In this document: piece by piece, positions 1 through 9,569 of the stretch
Layout of the letters: each line of letters opens with the position of its first letter
Position numbering within the stretch: the first letter of the stretch is position 1
Source: Lactifluus volemus
Taxonomy: Eukaryota; Basidiomycota; Agaricomycetes; Russulales; Russulaceae
Assembly (NCBI GenBank): GCA_022376515.1
Contig: WTXI01000192.1
Coordinates: 1 to 64,000 of the forward strand
Reading direction: 5' to 3'
DNA length: 64,000 nt
Made by a program: the position numbers and the translations under genes
Notes under the pieces: generated by a model
Seen by the model: only the letters and a program-made list of their open reading frames with translations
The model's database searches: none
What the model was told of the DNA's origin: nothing

Positions 1-986
1 CGGACTGGGATGGCATATCATGGGTCTTGTTTACCAAACCAACTGGCAACAACCTCAACTTAGTATCCAGCAATGTACTATAGACCGATGCACATTTATA
101 TTTTTTTTTGTTATGTTTTTTTTTCTCCTGCTAATTAGTCGCATTATATTATGGCTTTTTCGTTGTTTTGTTTTGGTGTGGCACACTGGTGACGTGCAGA
201 CAATCGGGGTTGGGTTGTTATTTGTACTAGCCCCGCTCACAGAATACAGGCAAACAAGAAAGCAGCGACAGGCTCCGAGGGTACCTTGATGATGCAAACG
301 CTGAATACCTAGATGCAGATCACAAGTAGCCTAATAGGATGTGGCTACGTGTGTTGGGTGTCGAAGACGTATTCGGCGTGTTCGATTTGGACGTGGAAGA
401 GGCGCACGGATGTCCAAAGCAGATAAACCACAAGTATCAAGGTTCGCGGCGCCTGTCCAGGCTCACACACATGGGATGTTGTGCATGCACACTCCCCGGC
501 CGGTGTGTCTCAAGTCCTAGTACTTTGACGACTTTTTCTTAGCTTGGATTTTTGACTCGGAAGGAAACTGTAAACTTTTGCAAAAACATCAAAGATGACC
601 CTGGCGGCGGGCCCCAGTACAGTACGCCGAACGACGAGCTACGTATATATCTTGATGCATCATATCCGCACAAACACGAATTTAGAGCTGAAACGCGAAC
701 TGTGGTTGCCTGTGCTCGCTCTGCTGCACGAAGGATGTCTTGTTTCCCATACTACTTTACAAAGCCAACAATTTCCTGGAATTGTTCTGTTTCTTGACTC
801 GAAGGCACCCCACATACGGGACTTACACGGTGACCTTCACAAGTGCAGAAAAATTTGTCTCCCATTAGTGGCTGGTAGCTGTCATCATCAACTTTGAAAA
901 GGTGGCAAGTCCTATATAAAGCCACTATAATAAAGTCACAAGAGACACAAAGTGATAAGGCATTTAGCTAGACCTCCATCTATGAA
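1..986. other. Repeat-derived flank, no gene seen
   Basis: I see no supported gene here. The stretch about 330-560 (after the words GATGTGGCTACGTGTGTTG) is a diverged duplicate of about 32,340-32,460. The part about 700-960 resembles the flanks that sit between the secreted-protein genes further right. It therefore looks like the worn left end of one unit of that repeat family. Short open frames on both strands show no recognisable domain. Confidence 0.6.
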
Positions 987-1202
987 TCATGATGGTATCG
1001 CCGGGGGCAATATGCCGCAATGTACGCCCGGTCTCAAGTTGCACGGGACAAAGGTCGGGGTGTCCACCAACGAGATGCCATCAGCGATCGCGCCCGTGTC
1101 ACCGCCATCCTGGCGCCTGTAGTGGGACGCGGGAGACGGGACCGGCATAGCCAACGCCACGAGGGGAGCAAGAAGAGCAATCGATAACTTGAAGAACATC
1201 AT
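987..1202 (-). CDS. Small secreted protein, family copy A (71 aa)
   Basis: This is a member of the ten-copy secreted family of this window. I start it at the first ATG of an ATGATG pair (1202); a TTG three codons upstream is in frame but is not a likely start. Residues 1 to about 18 form a signal peptide (MMFFKLSIALLAPL core, small residues before the cut). A short pro-like stretch, PVPSPASHYRRQ, follows with a dibasic RR, a possible Kex2-type site. The mature part is short and carries the family pattern P-C-N, six residues later a second Cys, then GILP. It is probably an extracellular peptide. Its function is unknown; an effector-like role is only a guess from size and duplication. No conserved domain is recognised. 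Confidence 0.7.
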   Translation of the reverse strand: MMFFKLSIALLAPLVALAMPVPSPASHYRRQDGGDTGAIADGISLVDTPTFVPCNLRPGVHCGILPPAIPS

Positions 1203-3137
1203 TTTCGTCAAGGGGATGATATGGTTGTTGTTTCAGGGAATCAGGGAGGCGTCCTCGGACTGTTCAATTGGGTATGCTTGAAGGAAAAATGGTATGAGGG
1301 ATGCGACCAAGCTAGTACGCCGACAAAAAACTGTTAGAGGAATAATGGTGACAATGATAGAAAGTATGCATACATACCTAGGACAGAGGAGGAAGTGAAC
1401 GAAAAGAGGATAAGCCTACTAAGGAAGACCATTGGAACCAACTCGAGCTTTTATGTGTGAAGACAGGCTCGAGCTCGGTATTGCCGGCATGGGATGACAA
1501 GTATCCCCAGTGCCGCCTCCGACGAGCCCGAACCCAACGCGAGAAATTGACGATTAATAAGAACAAGGCTGTGTCTACTAGTCATGCAAATGACTCGGAA
1601 ATGGTGTTGATATCGAGCCTTACCGTTGCCGATTGTTGCACCGGCACCTTCGATGCGCTTATTCTTTGCTTCATTTTAGTTTGATGGCGACTCATTAACT
1701 ACAGTACGATGATATAAAGCTTCACTAGAAATGACGACCTTGTCGTCGGGAACCTTGCTTTTGGGCCTTTTTCCCGCAGATAAATTCGGCAATACAAATA
1801 AGAAATAAGTTCGTTCTTAACCAGTTGTTAGTGTTCCCGCGGCTCGGTTTGAAGCCAGTGAGGCGATGAAGCTGAGCTTAGCCGAGCTGCGCCGGCTCGT
1901 GCCAATATCGGCTAATCTAGCCTCAGCTAGCATCGGCTAGGATAAAACAAATTTCCTGATGAGTACTCGAGCTCGTTGGGGACGTCGATGCTTGCGTCGA
2001 TGTTTGGCCACGCTTCCAACAACACCGCACAACTGTAGCGTGCGGCAATGCAGCCTCGGAGCCATTTACTGACACCGTGAACCTGACCGACATCACCAAC
2101 GTTGCCACACTTCCAACTGTCCTGCGTCCACAACTCGTTTTCCTCCGAACTGGTTGCTCGTTGTACGTTTTAAAACTGCGCACAGTCGTGCGCCTCGCTT
2201 GTTGCACCTCCGGTTGGTATCATCGAAAGTGATAGATATGTCAACATGACTACGACCTCCTCCGAGTCTGCGGTGTGCTGATCAATGCTGCTGTGACTGT
2301 GTACATCACTCGTCTCACAAAAAACGGCTAGCCCGATGTTGCCCTCCAAAAAAAAATTCCATGCAGGGAAACAAGACAAAACGACTGCACTGCATTATAC
2401 TGGTCCACAATCAACCTCCCTCATGCCCCACTCAACTGGGTGTGACGACCACCGCACTGGGATTCACCACGATGATGACAAGATCAGGTTAAAGGAGTGG
2501 GAATGCTGGTGAGGGTCACTTCATGGGTAACCTCAAAACGTTCTTGGTCCTCGAATCTCGATGCCAAAGTCGTTCAGTTGCTCCCACACACGCATGATAG
2601 CTCCTCTGTGAACAACAAGCACAATGCAATATACAATGACTCTGGGATGCCGATCTCGAGCAACCAGGGCACTTCCCGTGGCCTCTGAACTTGAAGCAGG
2701 AGGAGTGATTCTAACTGGGAACTGGTGTGTATGCGCTTCTTCCGGTATCCCATTGCAGAGACTTCGACGTCCGCAGACTGAGGTGCATCTGGTGACAGAG
2801 TCTCGTTAAGTCGCTCTGGTTGTGTCAGATGTCAGCAAGTTAGAATGCAACAAAAGTTTCATCCCTTCCAAGCAAGGTTTGAGCCGACAACGTCGGCATT
2901 TTGAGTTCGTAACCGGGGGTGGAATCCAAGATCCAACTTCGTGAACGTTTGAAAGGTTCCGAGATCGAACAAATCTAAAGATCATTGCAAAGTGAGGAGT
3001 ATATAGTCAGAAATTATTGAACGGGCAACTCGGAATACCAGAAGTAAATTTTTGATGCTCCCAGCGAGGCACAGGTGAATATACCGTAGCCCGCAGCAGA
3101 CCTTGCAGGGCAAGGCTGACTCGGACCCGACATGTCC
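1203..3137. repeat. Duplicated host block, copy A (left part)
   Basis: This holds the upstream region of secreted copy A and then non-coding sequence. It matches about 23,771-26,000 almost base for base, with small indels. On the minus strand the promoter region includes an ACTCGAGTTGG-like motif near 1440 and a likely 5' UTR intron near 1320-1380. Open frames between 1900 and 2400 are shared with the sister copy but frame-shifted between the copies and rich in stops, so I do not call them genes. The block continues at 21,725 after the large insertion. Confidence 0.7.
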
Positions 3138-3546
3138 CCCTTTACAGAAACCTAATAATTCGAATCGTCTGGGCCCCCCAGGACCGGGCACTCCCCGGCT
3201 TCAAACCGTCCTTCGCCTCCCCCACTCTCACACCGGCTATCTTACGGCTCCCGGGCTAGACATAGCCGGGGGCTTATAGGAGCATAATAGACATTAGAAA
3301 TACATTTATTATGTAAATCGTAGTCGACTAATACACTAGAAGCGCCGATGGGATTTTCGGGCCAGATGAGGCCGGTATTACTAACCCTCAGGCTCTGATT
3401 GGCTGTTGCAAGCAAAGCATGCCATTTTGGAAATATTGTAAACTCTCAGAGTCTCAGGTGTGACAAACACACCTTTTTTGTTTAATTTCGCCACACAATA
3501 CAATTTCTACCAAAAAAATTTATTCAAAATAATGTAATACATGGTA
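3138..3546. other. Unassigned stretch
   Basis: I recognise nothing coding here. It has a GC-rich left half with a short inverted motif (CCCGGGCTAGACATAGCCGGGGG, stem of about 8 bp, near 3256-3280) and an AT-rich right half leading into the G-rich unit. Confidence 0.4.
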
Positions 3547-4232
3547 CTATGCAAAATGTGGTGATTGAGCAAGAAATGGGCAAGAAATTTGGAGTGATCC
3601 AGAAGGGGGGGCGTGTGTGATTCGGTAGGGGGGCATGGGAGGTGCGGGAGACACGGGAGGCACGGGAAACCTGGGAGGTGCAGGAGACACGGGAGGCACG
3701 GGAGATGCGGGAGGCACAGGAGGTGTGGGAGGCACAGGAGGTGTGGGAGGCACAGGAGGTGTGGGAGATGCGGGAGGTGTGGGAGGCATGGGAGAAGCGG
3801 GAGATGCAGGGGGTGTGGGAGATGCGGGAGGCATGGGAAGCGCAGGAGGCCTAGCATGCCCAAGAGGCATGGGAGATGCGGGAGGCATGGGAAGCGCAGG
3901 AGGTGCAGAGGCAGCAGCGCAAGAGACGGGTGATGCAGGAGGTGGACGAGGTGGTGGTGCAGACAGGGGCAGTGGTGGCACAGGGGGCAGAGGAGGAGCA
4001 GGAGGCAGAGATAGAGAAGGGGGAGGCAAAAGAGTCAGGACACATTGGGGCAGGGCAAGCAGCATGACAATGTACCGGGGAGAAGGTGCAGAAGGCGTCA
4101 GGGCAGTGTGACACCATGGACCGCCCCACAGTGCCAGTGGGTCCATAAGCACCGATGTGGAGAAGGCGAAAGCAGTGGAGGCACAGGCAGAGGCACAGGA
4201 GGAGGGGAGGGGAAGGAGGCAGCAGTGGGGGG
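3547..4232 (-). pseudogene. Proline-rich low-complexity ORF, copy 1 (3' part), split by element 1
   Basis: The plus strand is a purine-rich minisatellite built on GGAGGYRYGGGAGGCRC-like units. Read on the minus strand it gives a long frame rich in PPASP/PPVP repeats. A less repetitive upstream part, around 4040-4110 with residues PRYIVMLLALP, aligns with PQYIVTLPAPP of copy 2 at 22,243-23,026. The reading frame is cut at 4232 by element 1 and continues in sequence terms at 12,461. Whether it was ever a real protein is unclear, because such minisatellites are open in several frames. Confidence 0.4.
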
Positions 4233-5104
4233 TGTCACGGTTCACAGGGACCGTGGCTCGAAGTGAGCTTCAGTAATCGATTAAAGAACGCGCAGGCAAG
4301 TTCCTGTGAAGGATAGACTTGACTGTGCGAACTCTTGGTTCTGTATCGCGTGAGACGGGTGGTACGGGCCGGTGCACGCGATGGTTGGAGTTACCGTTCC
4401 CAAAGAGGATAGACGGTGGCAGATGGACGAAGGACGATCTGTAAGTTCAACCGCAATGCGGGCGCGAGTGTAATTGGAATGCAAGGGGTGCTCGCCTTCC
4501 AAGGACACTCGTGGGAGGTTGAACTAAGGTTCTAGGACGGACGCGGGGTGAGAAGTGGGGACTACTTCTCACAACGCGTTCGTATTAGGGTTCAGGCGTC
4601 TGGGAACTGGTTTCACAGAAATGGAACAAGTTCACAGATGTCTGATTGTGGCGCGAAGTACCTAGATCAAGGTACGAAGAGAGGATTCACAAGAAGAGAG
4701 GGAGATTGAGTGTCAGGCGAACAACTGCTGTGATTCTCGACGAAGCTGAAGCTGGGGCTTTAGCTCGTCCATAGGGCCCTATTTATGCGTACAGAGGGCC
4801 AGCCAACTATCCTACAAAGGTCACAGTAAAGTAGCGGAGTCAAGATCATTGACTAAGGACCTGAGTCAGTTCTGATGACTCAAGAACTGACTCAGTGCGT
4901 CTGACTCAAGATCTGAGTCAAGAACGCTGACTCAAGACTTGAGTCATGATCCCTGAGTCAAATACACGTCCAAAACGGCGATGCACAGCCCCTAGAAGTC
5001 AAACAGAGGGGCTGGCCAAGGAAAGGGTCCTAGGTCATAACACAAGTCGAAAAATGGACGGAAAACAGTAAGAAATGGGCCGGGCGGCCCGCATAACCGT
5101 AACA
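4233..5104 (-). repeat. Element 1, 3' LTR
   Basis: 872 bp, ending in the inverted termini TGTCACGG / CCGTAACA. Reading on the minus strand it contains the U3 site array (4862-4960), a TATA-like ATAAATA at 4786-4780, and then the predicted transcript start region around 4753. It is about 99% identical to the right LTR. Confidence 0.95.
4862..4960. promoter_or_regulatory. Array of eight TGA(C/G)TCA sites in U3
   Basis: Perfect 7-mers start at 4862, 4876, 4888, 4902, 4914, 4928, 4940 and 4954, so spacing alternates 14, 12, 14, 12, 14, 12, 14 bp. TGA(C/G)TCA is the core site of Gcn4/AP-1-type bZIP factors. The array lies about 75-175 bp upstream of the TATA-like box on the minus strand, where an upstream activating region is expected. 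The same array is at 12,216-12,314 in the other LTR. That a bZIP factor drives the element is inference. Confidence 0.75.
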
Positions 5105-5118
5105 GTACCCTCTCTCCT
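5105..5118 (-). other. Polypurine tract of element 1
   Basis: On the minus strand AGGAGAGAGGGTAC abuts the 3' LTR, the normal place for the plus-strand primer of reverse transcription. Element 2 has the closely similar AGAGAGGGGGTAT in the same position. Confidence 0.75.
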
Positions 5119-6033
5119 AGGCGCATGTACCACCATGCGCCTCAGTCACCTCTGTCCATAGATTCCCAGTCAATGTCTCCCAGAGCGCCTCACCTGCATC
5201 TACATCGTCCGTGTCATACTCATCCCAGAGATGAGTAATGGGCCGCAACTCCGTGGCCTTGACAGGACAGTTCCTCCCATAGTACTGGTGGTCAGGGAAG
5301 ACCTGGCATCTGTGAACGGTGCAACGCGCATGGGGGTGGTGACAGTCGTGGGAGTAATGCCCCTTCTTCTGGCAATAGAGGCACTCCCTCCACAGGGGCA
5401 ATCTTCGTATTGTGGTCCATCCCTTCCCTGTTGCACTTGCCACAATAAAATGACTTTTCCCCTTCCTCTTACGCTTGCCAGTGATTTTCAGAGGGCTGAC
5501 TCCGGAATCACCACCAGACGGCCCCCCATGCGACGAAGACGCGACGACGCGTGAACGTAGGCCATCCCCATCTGTTGCACGTACCCCTGGAGTTGATGAG
5601 CACCGTCACTTGCAGAAGGTTGGGCCCAACTGAAGACCTTCCAGGGATCGTAAGGGGATTCGGATCGCAGCGCGTAGGGGTCTCCAGTGACATGACTTCT
5701 GGCTGGAACCTCATGTCCGCTGCTAGCGTCTCCAGGGCTTCCTGGATAGGCGAGAGTTGGGGAGGCGGCGTCGGCCTGGGAGAGGAGATGGGTCCTTGGA
5801 TGGTACGAGGGGCTGCGGCGAGGCTCTTGGCGAGGCGAGCGGGTGGTCCTCCTGTACGGTGGAGGCGCTGATCTGGGCTGGTTCTGCTGGGGTGTCCTCG
5901 GCAAGGGACGTCTCTGGAGGGACCACTCCCCTCCCTCACAGACCGCGAGGGTGTTGAACAACGAGTCGAGGAGTTGGAGGTAGTCCTCCTCTGAGTTGGG
6001 GTATTGGAACGCAAGTTGTAAGGCATTACTCAT
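5117..6033 (-). pseudogene. Element 1 ORF3, Cys/His-rich accessory protein (one frameshift)
   Basis: This is an extra gene between the chromodomain and the polypurine tract. The first frame starts with ATG at 6033 and runs 181 codons: an acidic start, then a Pro/Arg/Ser-rich stretch. It is then shifted near 5450-5490 into a second frame ending at 5117. The C-terminal frame carries zinc-knuckle-like CLYCQKKGHYSHDC, then a P-H-x2-C step, then CQVFPDHQYYGRNC. The last motif recurs as CRVPEDHTWHGGGC at the same place in element 2, which argues for a real, conserved nucleic-acid- or RNA-binding product. Ty3/gypsy elements normally end with integrase, so its role is unknown. It could help packaging or nuclear steps, which is inference. 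Confidence 0.6.
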
Positions 6034-6086
6034 GGAGGAGATAGTAGGAGTGGTGATGGTGCGGATTCGTCTTTTCCTCCTCGCTT

Positions 6087-9000
6087 TTATCCTTCCTCCC
6101 CCATCGCATTGGGGTTGCGTTGATAGAACTCCTTAATGAGCTCTGGAGCCTTCACATTGCCAGCGGGTTCCCAACTATCATGAGCGGGTGAATATCCCTT
6201 CCAACGAAGGAGATATTCAAGCTTTTCTGCCCTCCCTTTCTTGCGCGCATCAATGATCTGCTCTACCTCGTATTCTGGCTCGCCTTCCATCAGATCAGGT
6301 GGCGGTTCTGCGAAGTTGCGCCCATGCTCTTCCGTCTCCTTGTAAGGTGTTAACAAGGACGCATGGAAGACATTATGAATGCGCCAGTGTGGGGGAGCTG
6401 AAGGCGGTACACCACTGGGGAAATGACGTCAATGATGGGAAATGGACCATATCTTTTGGGTCCCAACTTTGCGGACGGGTATATTGTTTTTAGGTTTGTT
6501 CCCTCCAACAATACTTGTTGCCCTTTTTCGAATGGTGGAAGTGCCTTTGACCCTTCTTTCTCTGGCGTCGTTTCAGCCACAGTTCCTGCGCCTTCTGATA
6601 GCATCTTGAGCGCGTTCCCTAGCCTCCTTCAGCCACATTTGCCTTTGATGCAATGCAGGGACATTTGTGACCTTTCCAGAGAGACGAATGATTGGGTTTG
6701 CGCCCCACAAGAGCTCAAAGGGAGTCTTCTTTGTGCTCGCATTTGGCCAGGAGTTGTGACAAATTGGGCAAGAGGAAGAAGGTTTGCCCAGTCGTCTTGT
6801 TGGCTGCTTCCATAGATCCGCAAATACTGCTCTACCCACTGATTAGCGCGTTCTGATTGTCCATCAGTCTGCGGTGATAAGCAGAGCTGATGTTCTGTGT
6901 GACTCCTAGCAGTTCACACATCTGACGGGTGAAGTGTGCAGTAAAACGGGGATCTCTGTCCGAAATGACATGATGAGGGCAGCCAAAGAGAGGAAAGATG
7001 TGTTCCACATAGAGCTGGGCCACTTCTCTGCGTCAATTGTCTTTTGACAGGGCAAGAAGAAGGCTGCCTTCGAGCAATCATGGTCCACTATCGTGAGGAT
7101 TGAGTCGTATCCCTTTGAAACTGGGAGATCGGTGATGAGGTCAAGTGAAATTGTCTGAAGGGGATTGCTTTCGTTCAACAGTGATTGGCATTAGTGGTGG
7201 TTTGGGCTTCACAGTATTGGGTTTCGTCATTTGGCAAGTTGCACACCCTTTGACGTAGTTCTGGACATATTGCCGCATTGTTGGCCACCAGTAGTCCTCT
7301 GACACCTTCTGAAGCATCGTAGCAATGCCAGGATGTCCAGCCAAAGCATGATCATGTACTCATGCAAGATCTGTCGCTTAAGATCTCCCTGGTCCGCGAC
7401 TACTGGTCTCCCTTGATGCACCCAATGGTGATTTACTGAGTCAAGCGGGTATGAGCGATGCAGCTCTGCAAAGTAGTCCGGTGTGCGTGCTTGCCAATCC
7501 CAGACTTGTTGCTCGAGATTACTGACTTCGGTTGCCCGCGCAAAGAGTTTGTCTGGGAGGACAAGGGTGTTTTCGTTATCATGCTTCCCTTCATCCACCC
7601 CTGGTGGTCTAGACAGCGCGTCAGCCTTGTTCAGCTTGCCTGGGCGGTGTACTAGTTTGTAATTGTAGTCAGCAAGGTCGCTGAGGTACCTTGCTACGCG
7701 TCGATTGATTCTCTGAGGTTGCCGATAATATCGAAGGTTATTGTGATCGGTGTGGACAATGGTGGTAAAGGGGGAGGAGAGGAACAGATGTCTCCATCGC
7801 CGCAGACCTCGAATCACCACCAAAAGTTCTCTATCATGGACATCGTACCCTCTCTCAGCCTCATTTAACGTTTGAGAGTGGTAGCCCACTGGACAGAGTC
7901 TCTGCTTGTCGTTTCGCTGATAGAGGATGGCCCCAGTGGCATACTGGGACGCATCTACTTCCATCTCGAAAGGGCGGTCATAGTCAGGTCGTTGGAGGAC
8001 AGGGTCAGATTCTACAATCTGGAGGAGTGCATCCAAAGCCTTGGTGCACTCATCCGTCCACTTAAATGGTCGTCCCTTCTTCAGTAGGGCTGTGAGTGGG
8101 GCTGCGAGGTGTGCGAAGTGGGGAATGAATGGTCTTTGATATCCTAAGACCCCAAGCGTGCTCCGTACTTCCTTTACTGAAGATAAGGTTGAGGCCATTG
8201 AGATAGTCCCTTCCTCTTTGTGGGGTCGATGCGGATGGTTCCCTGCTCTACGCGAATGCCAAGGTAGTCAATGCTGGTTCACTCGAACTTGCACTTCGAC
8301 AATTTGAGGAAGAAGGATTCTTGGCGGAACATCTCGAGGATTTCTCGAACTATCCTCCGATGCTCTTCCACATCCCCCCAGTGGCAATAAGACGTCGTCC
8401 ATGTATACAAACACCTTCCCTGGGTAGCGGTTCATGATTCTAGCAAAGACCCGGTCCATGCAACACTGGAAGGTGGCTGGAGAGTTCTGGAGGCCGAAGA
8501 GTATCACCTTCGGCTGATACAGACCAAAGGGAGTCTTAAACGCAGCCTTCCATCGATCCTCAGGACGAATTTGAATATTGTGATAGCCCCAACGAATGTC
8601 CAATGCTGTGAAGAGGGTGCGCCCATGCAAGGCTTCCAAAATTTGCTCAATGCGAGGGATGGGGTACACGTCTCGCACTGTCCAGCTGTTTACTTCTCTA
8701 TAGTCTTGAATGGGGCGAAGACCCCCATCTCTCTTCTTTATGAAGAACCAGGGAGTTGACCAGGGAGAGTTGGATTTTTCGATGAATCCCCATCGTTCAT
8801 TCTCCTCTATGAACTTCTGGGTCGCCTCTCTCTCTTCCTTGGTGAGCGCATAGATTTTACAATTGATGGTGGCTGGGGCATCCTCCTTCAAGACAATGGC
8901 ATGATCTTCTGGTCGTGATGGTGGGAAGCGATGGGACTTCTCTTCGTCAAAGACGTCCGCATAGTCTTGGTACTGGGGTGGCAATACCTCGCGTTCCACC

Positions 9001-9569
9001 CCACTGTTCACTTGTTCCTGGTGCGCCTTTATGGCCCACTCCTGGGCCACATTGGTGCGATCAATGCGTGCCTCCTTCCTTTCTCTGTCGATGTGTTGTT
9101 GTCGAAGTTTCAGGTGTTTTCTCCACATTGTCTCAATACGAATGTCTCCTTCTTGTACCCTTCCCTTTGTCCAATCAATGCGAGGATTGAATTCAGAGAG
9201 CCATGGGTACCCCAATAGGACTCGATCGTGACCGAGGTTGGTAATATAGAACCTTTGAAGGGCATCTCTATCACCAACTACACATCGAAGTGTGCAGTAT
9301 TCCGTGAGAGTTCCCTCTTTGTTTTCAGTTCCATCGACATTGAACACTTGTCGAGGTCGATCAAGTTTTCTGGTTCCTATTCCCCAACGTCGGACTGTGC
9401 GTCGGTCCACAAAGTTTTCGGTTGCTCCACTGTCGACAAGGACCTTGTCTGCGATCGTTTTTGTGACTGAGGCGAATGAAACTGGTAGATTCAAGGCATT
9501 GGCATAGCTAATGTACATTCGTTTCAGTCCTAAAGCTCGTAACCAGATCGCGCGGCACGAGCTCTTCAA
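6087..9569 (-). pseudogene. pol: Element 1 pol (protease, RT, RNase H, integrase, chromodomain), frame-broken
   Basis: It begins in the -1 frame at the gag stop. The first open part (8268-9569) has the aspartic protease motif VDSGATENF and the reverse transcriptase through YMDDVLL. The next (7227-8198) has the RNase H (EVDASQYATGAIL, then the TDHNNLRYY region) and HRPGKLNKADALSR. Integrase pieces follow: the zinc-binding CATC knuckle near 7240, LITDLP near 7125, DRDPRF near 6955, and the region around the catalytic Glu near 6860. There one C seems lost from a CCC, turning HPQTDG into HRRLMD. The chromodomain (6087-6356) has YEVEQIIDARKKG, YLLRWKGY and SWEP. At least seven frame changes separate these parts, several at homopolymers, and a TGA interrupts the segment near 8280. 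This copy cannot make full Pol unless some shifts are sequence errors. Confidence 0.88.

Noticed and set aside
1203..1211. Upstream in-frame start (TTG, three codons earlier) for secreted copies A, B, E and F
   Set aside because: A non-ATG start is unlikely in a fungal nuclear gene. The ATGATG pair is conserved and gives a better signal peptide.
1923..2379. Overlapping minus-strand ORFs in the duplicated block (also 24,464-24,883)
   Set aside because: No domain, and the frames are not preserved between the two copies (indels not in multiples of three).
3613..4111. Plus-strand glycine-rich or GRHGRC-repeat ORFs in the purine-rich region
   Set aside because: The minisatellite is open in several frames on both strands. 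These frames show no start context, and the minus-strand reading has the only parts conserved in the second copy.
3600..4230. Possible CRISPR-like or tandem array
   Set aside because: The repeats are contiguous degenerate purine minisatellite units without unique spacers, in a eukaryotic genome.
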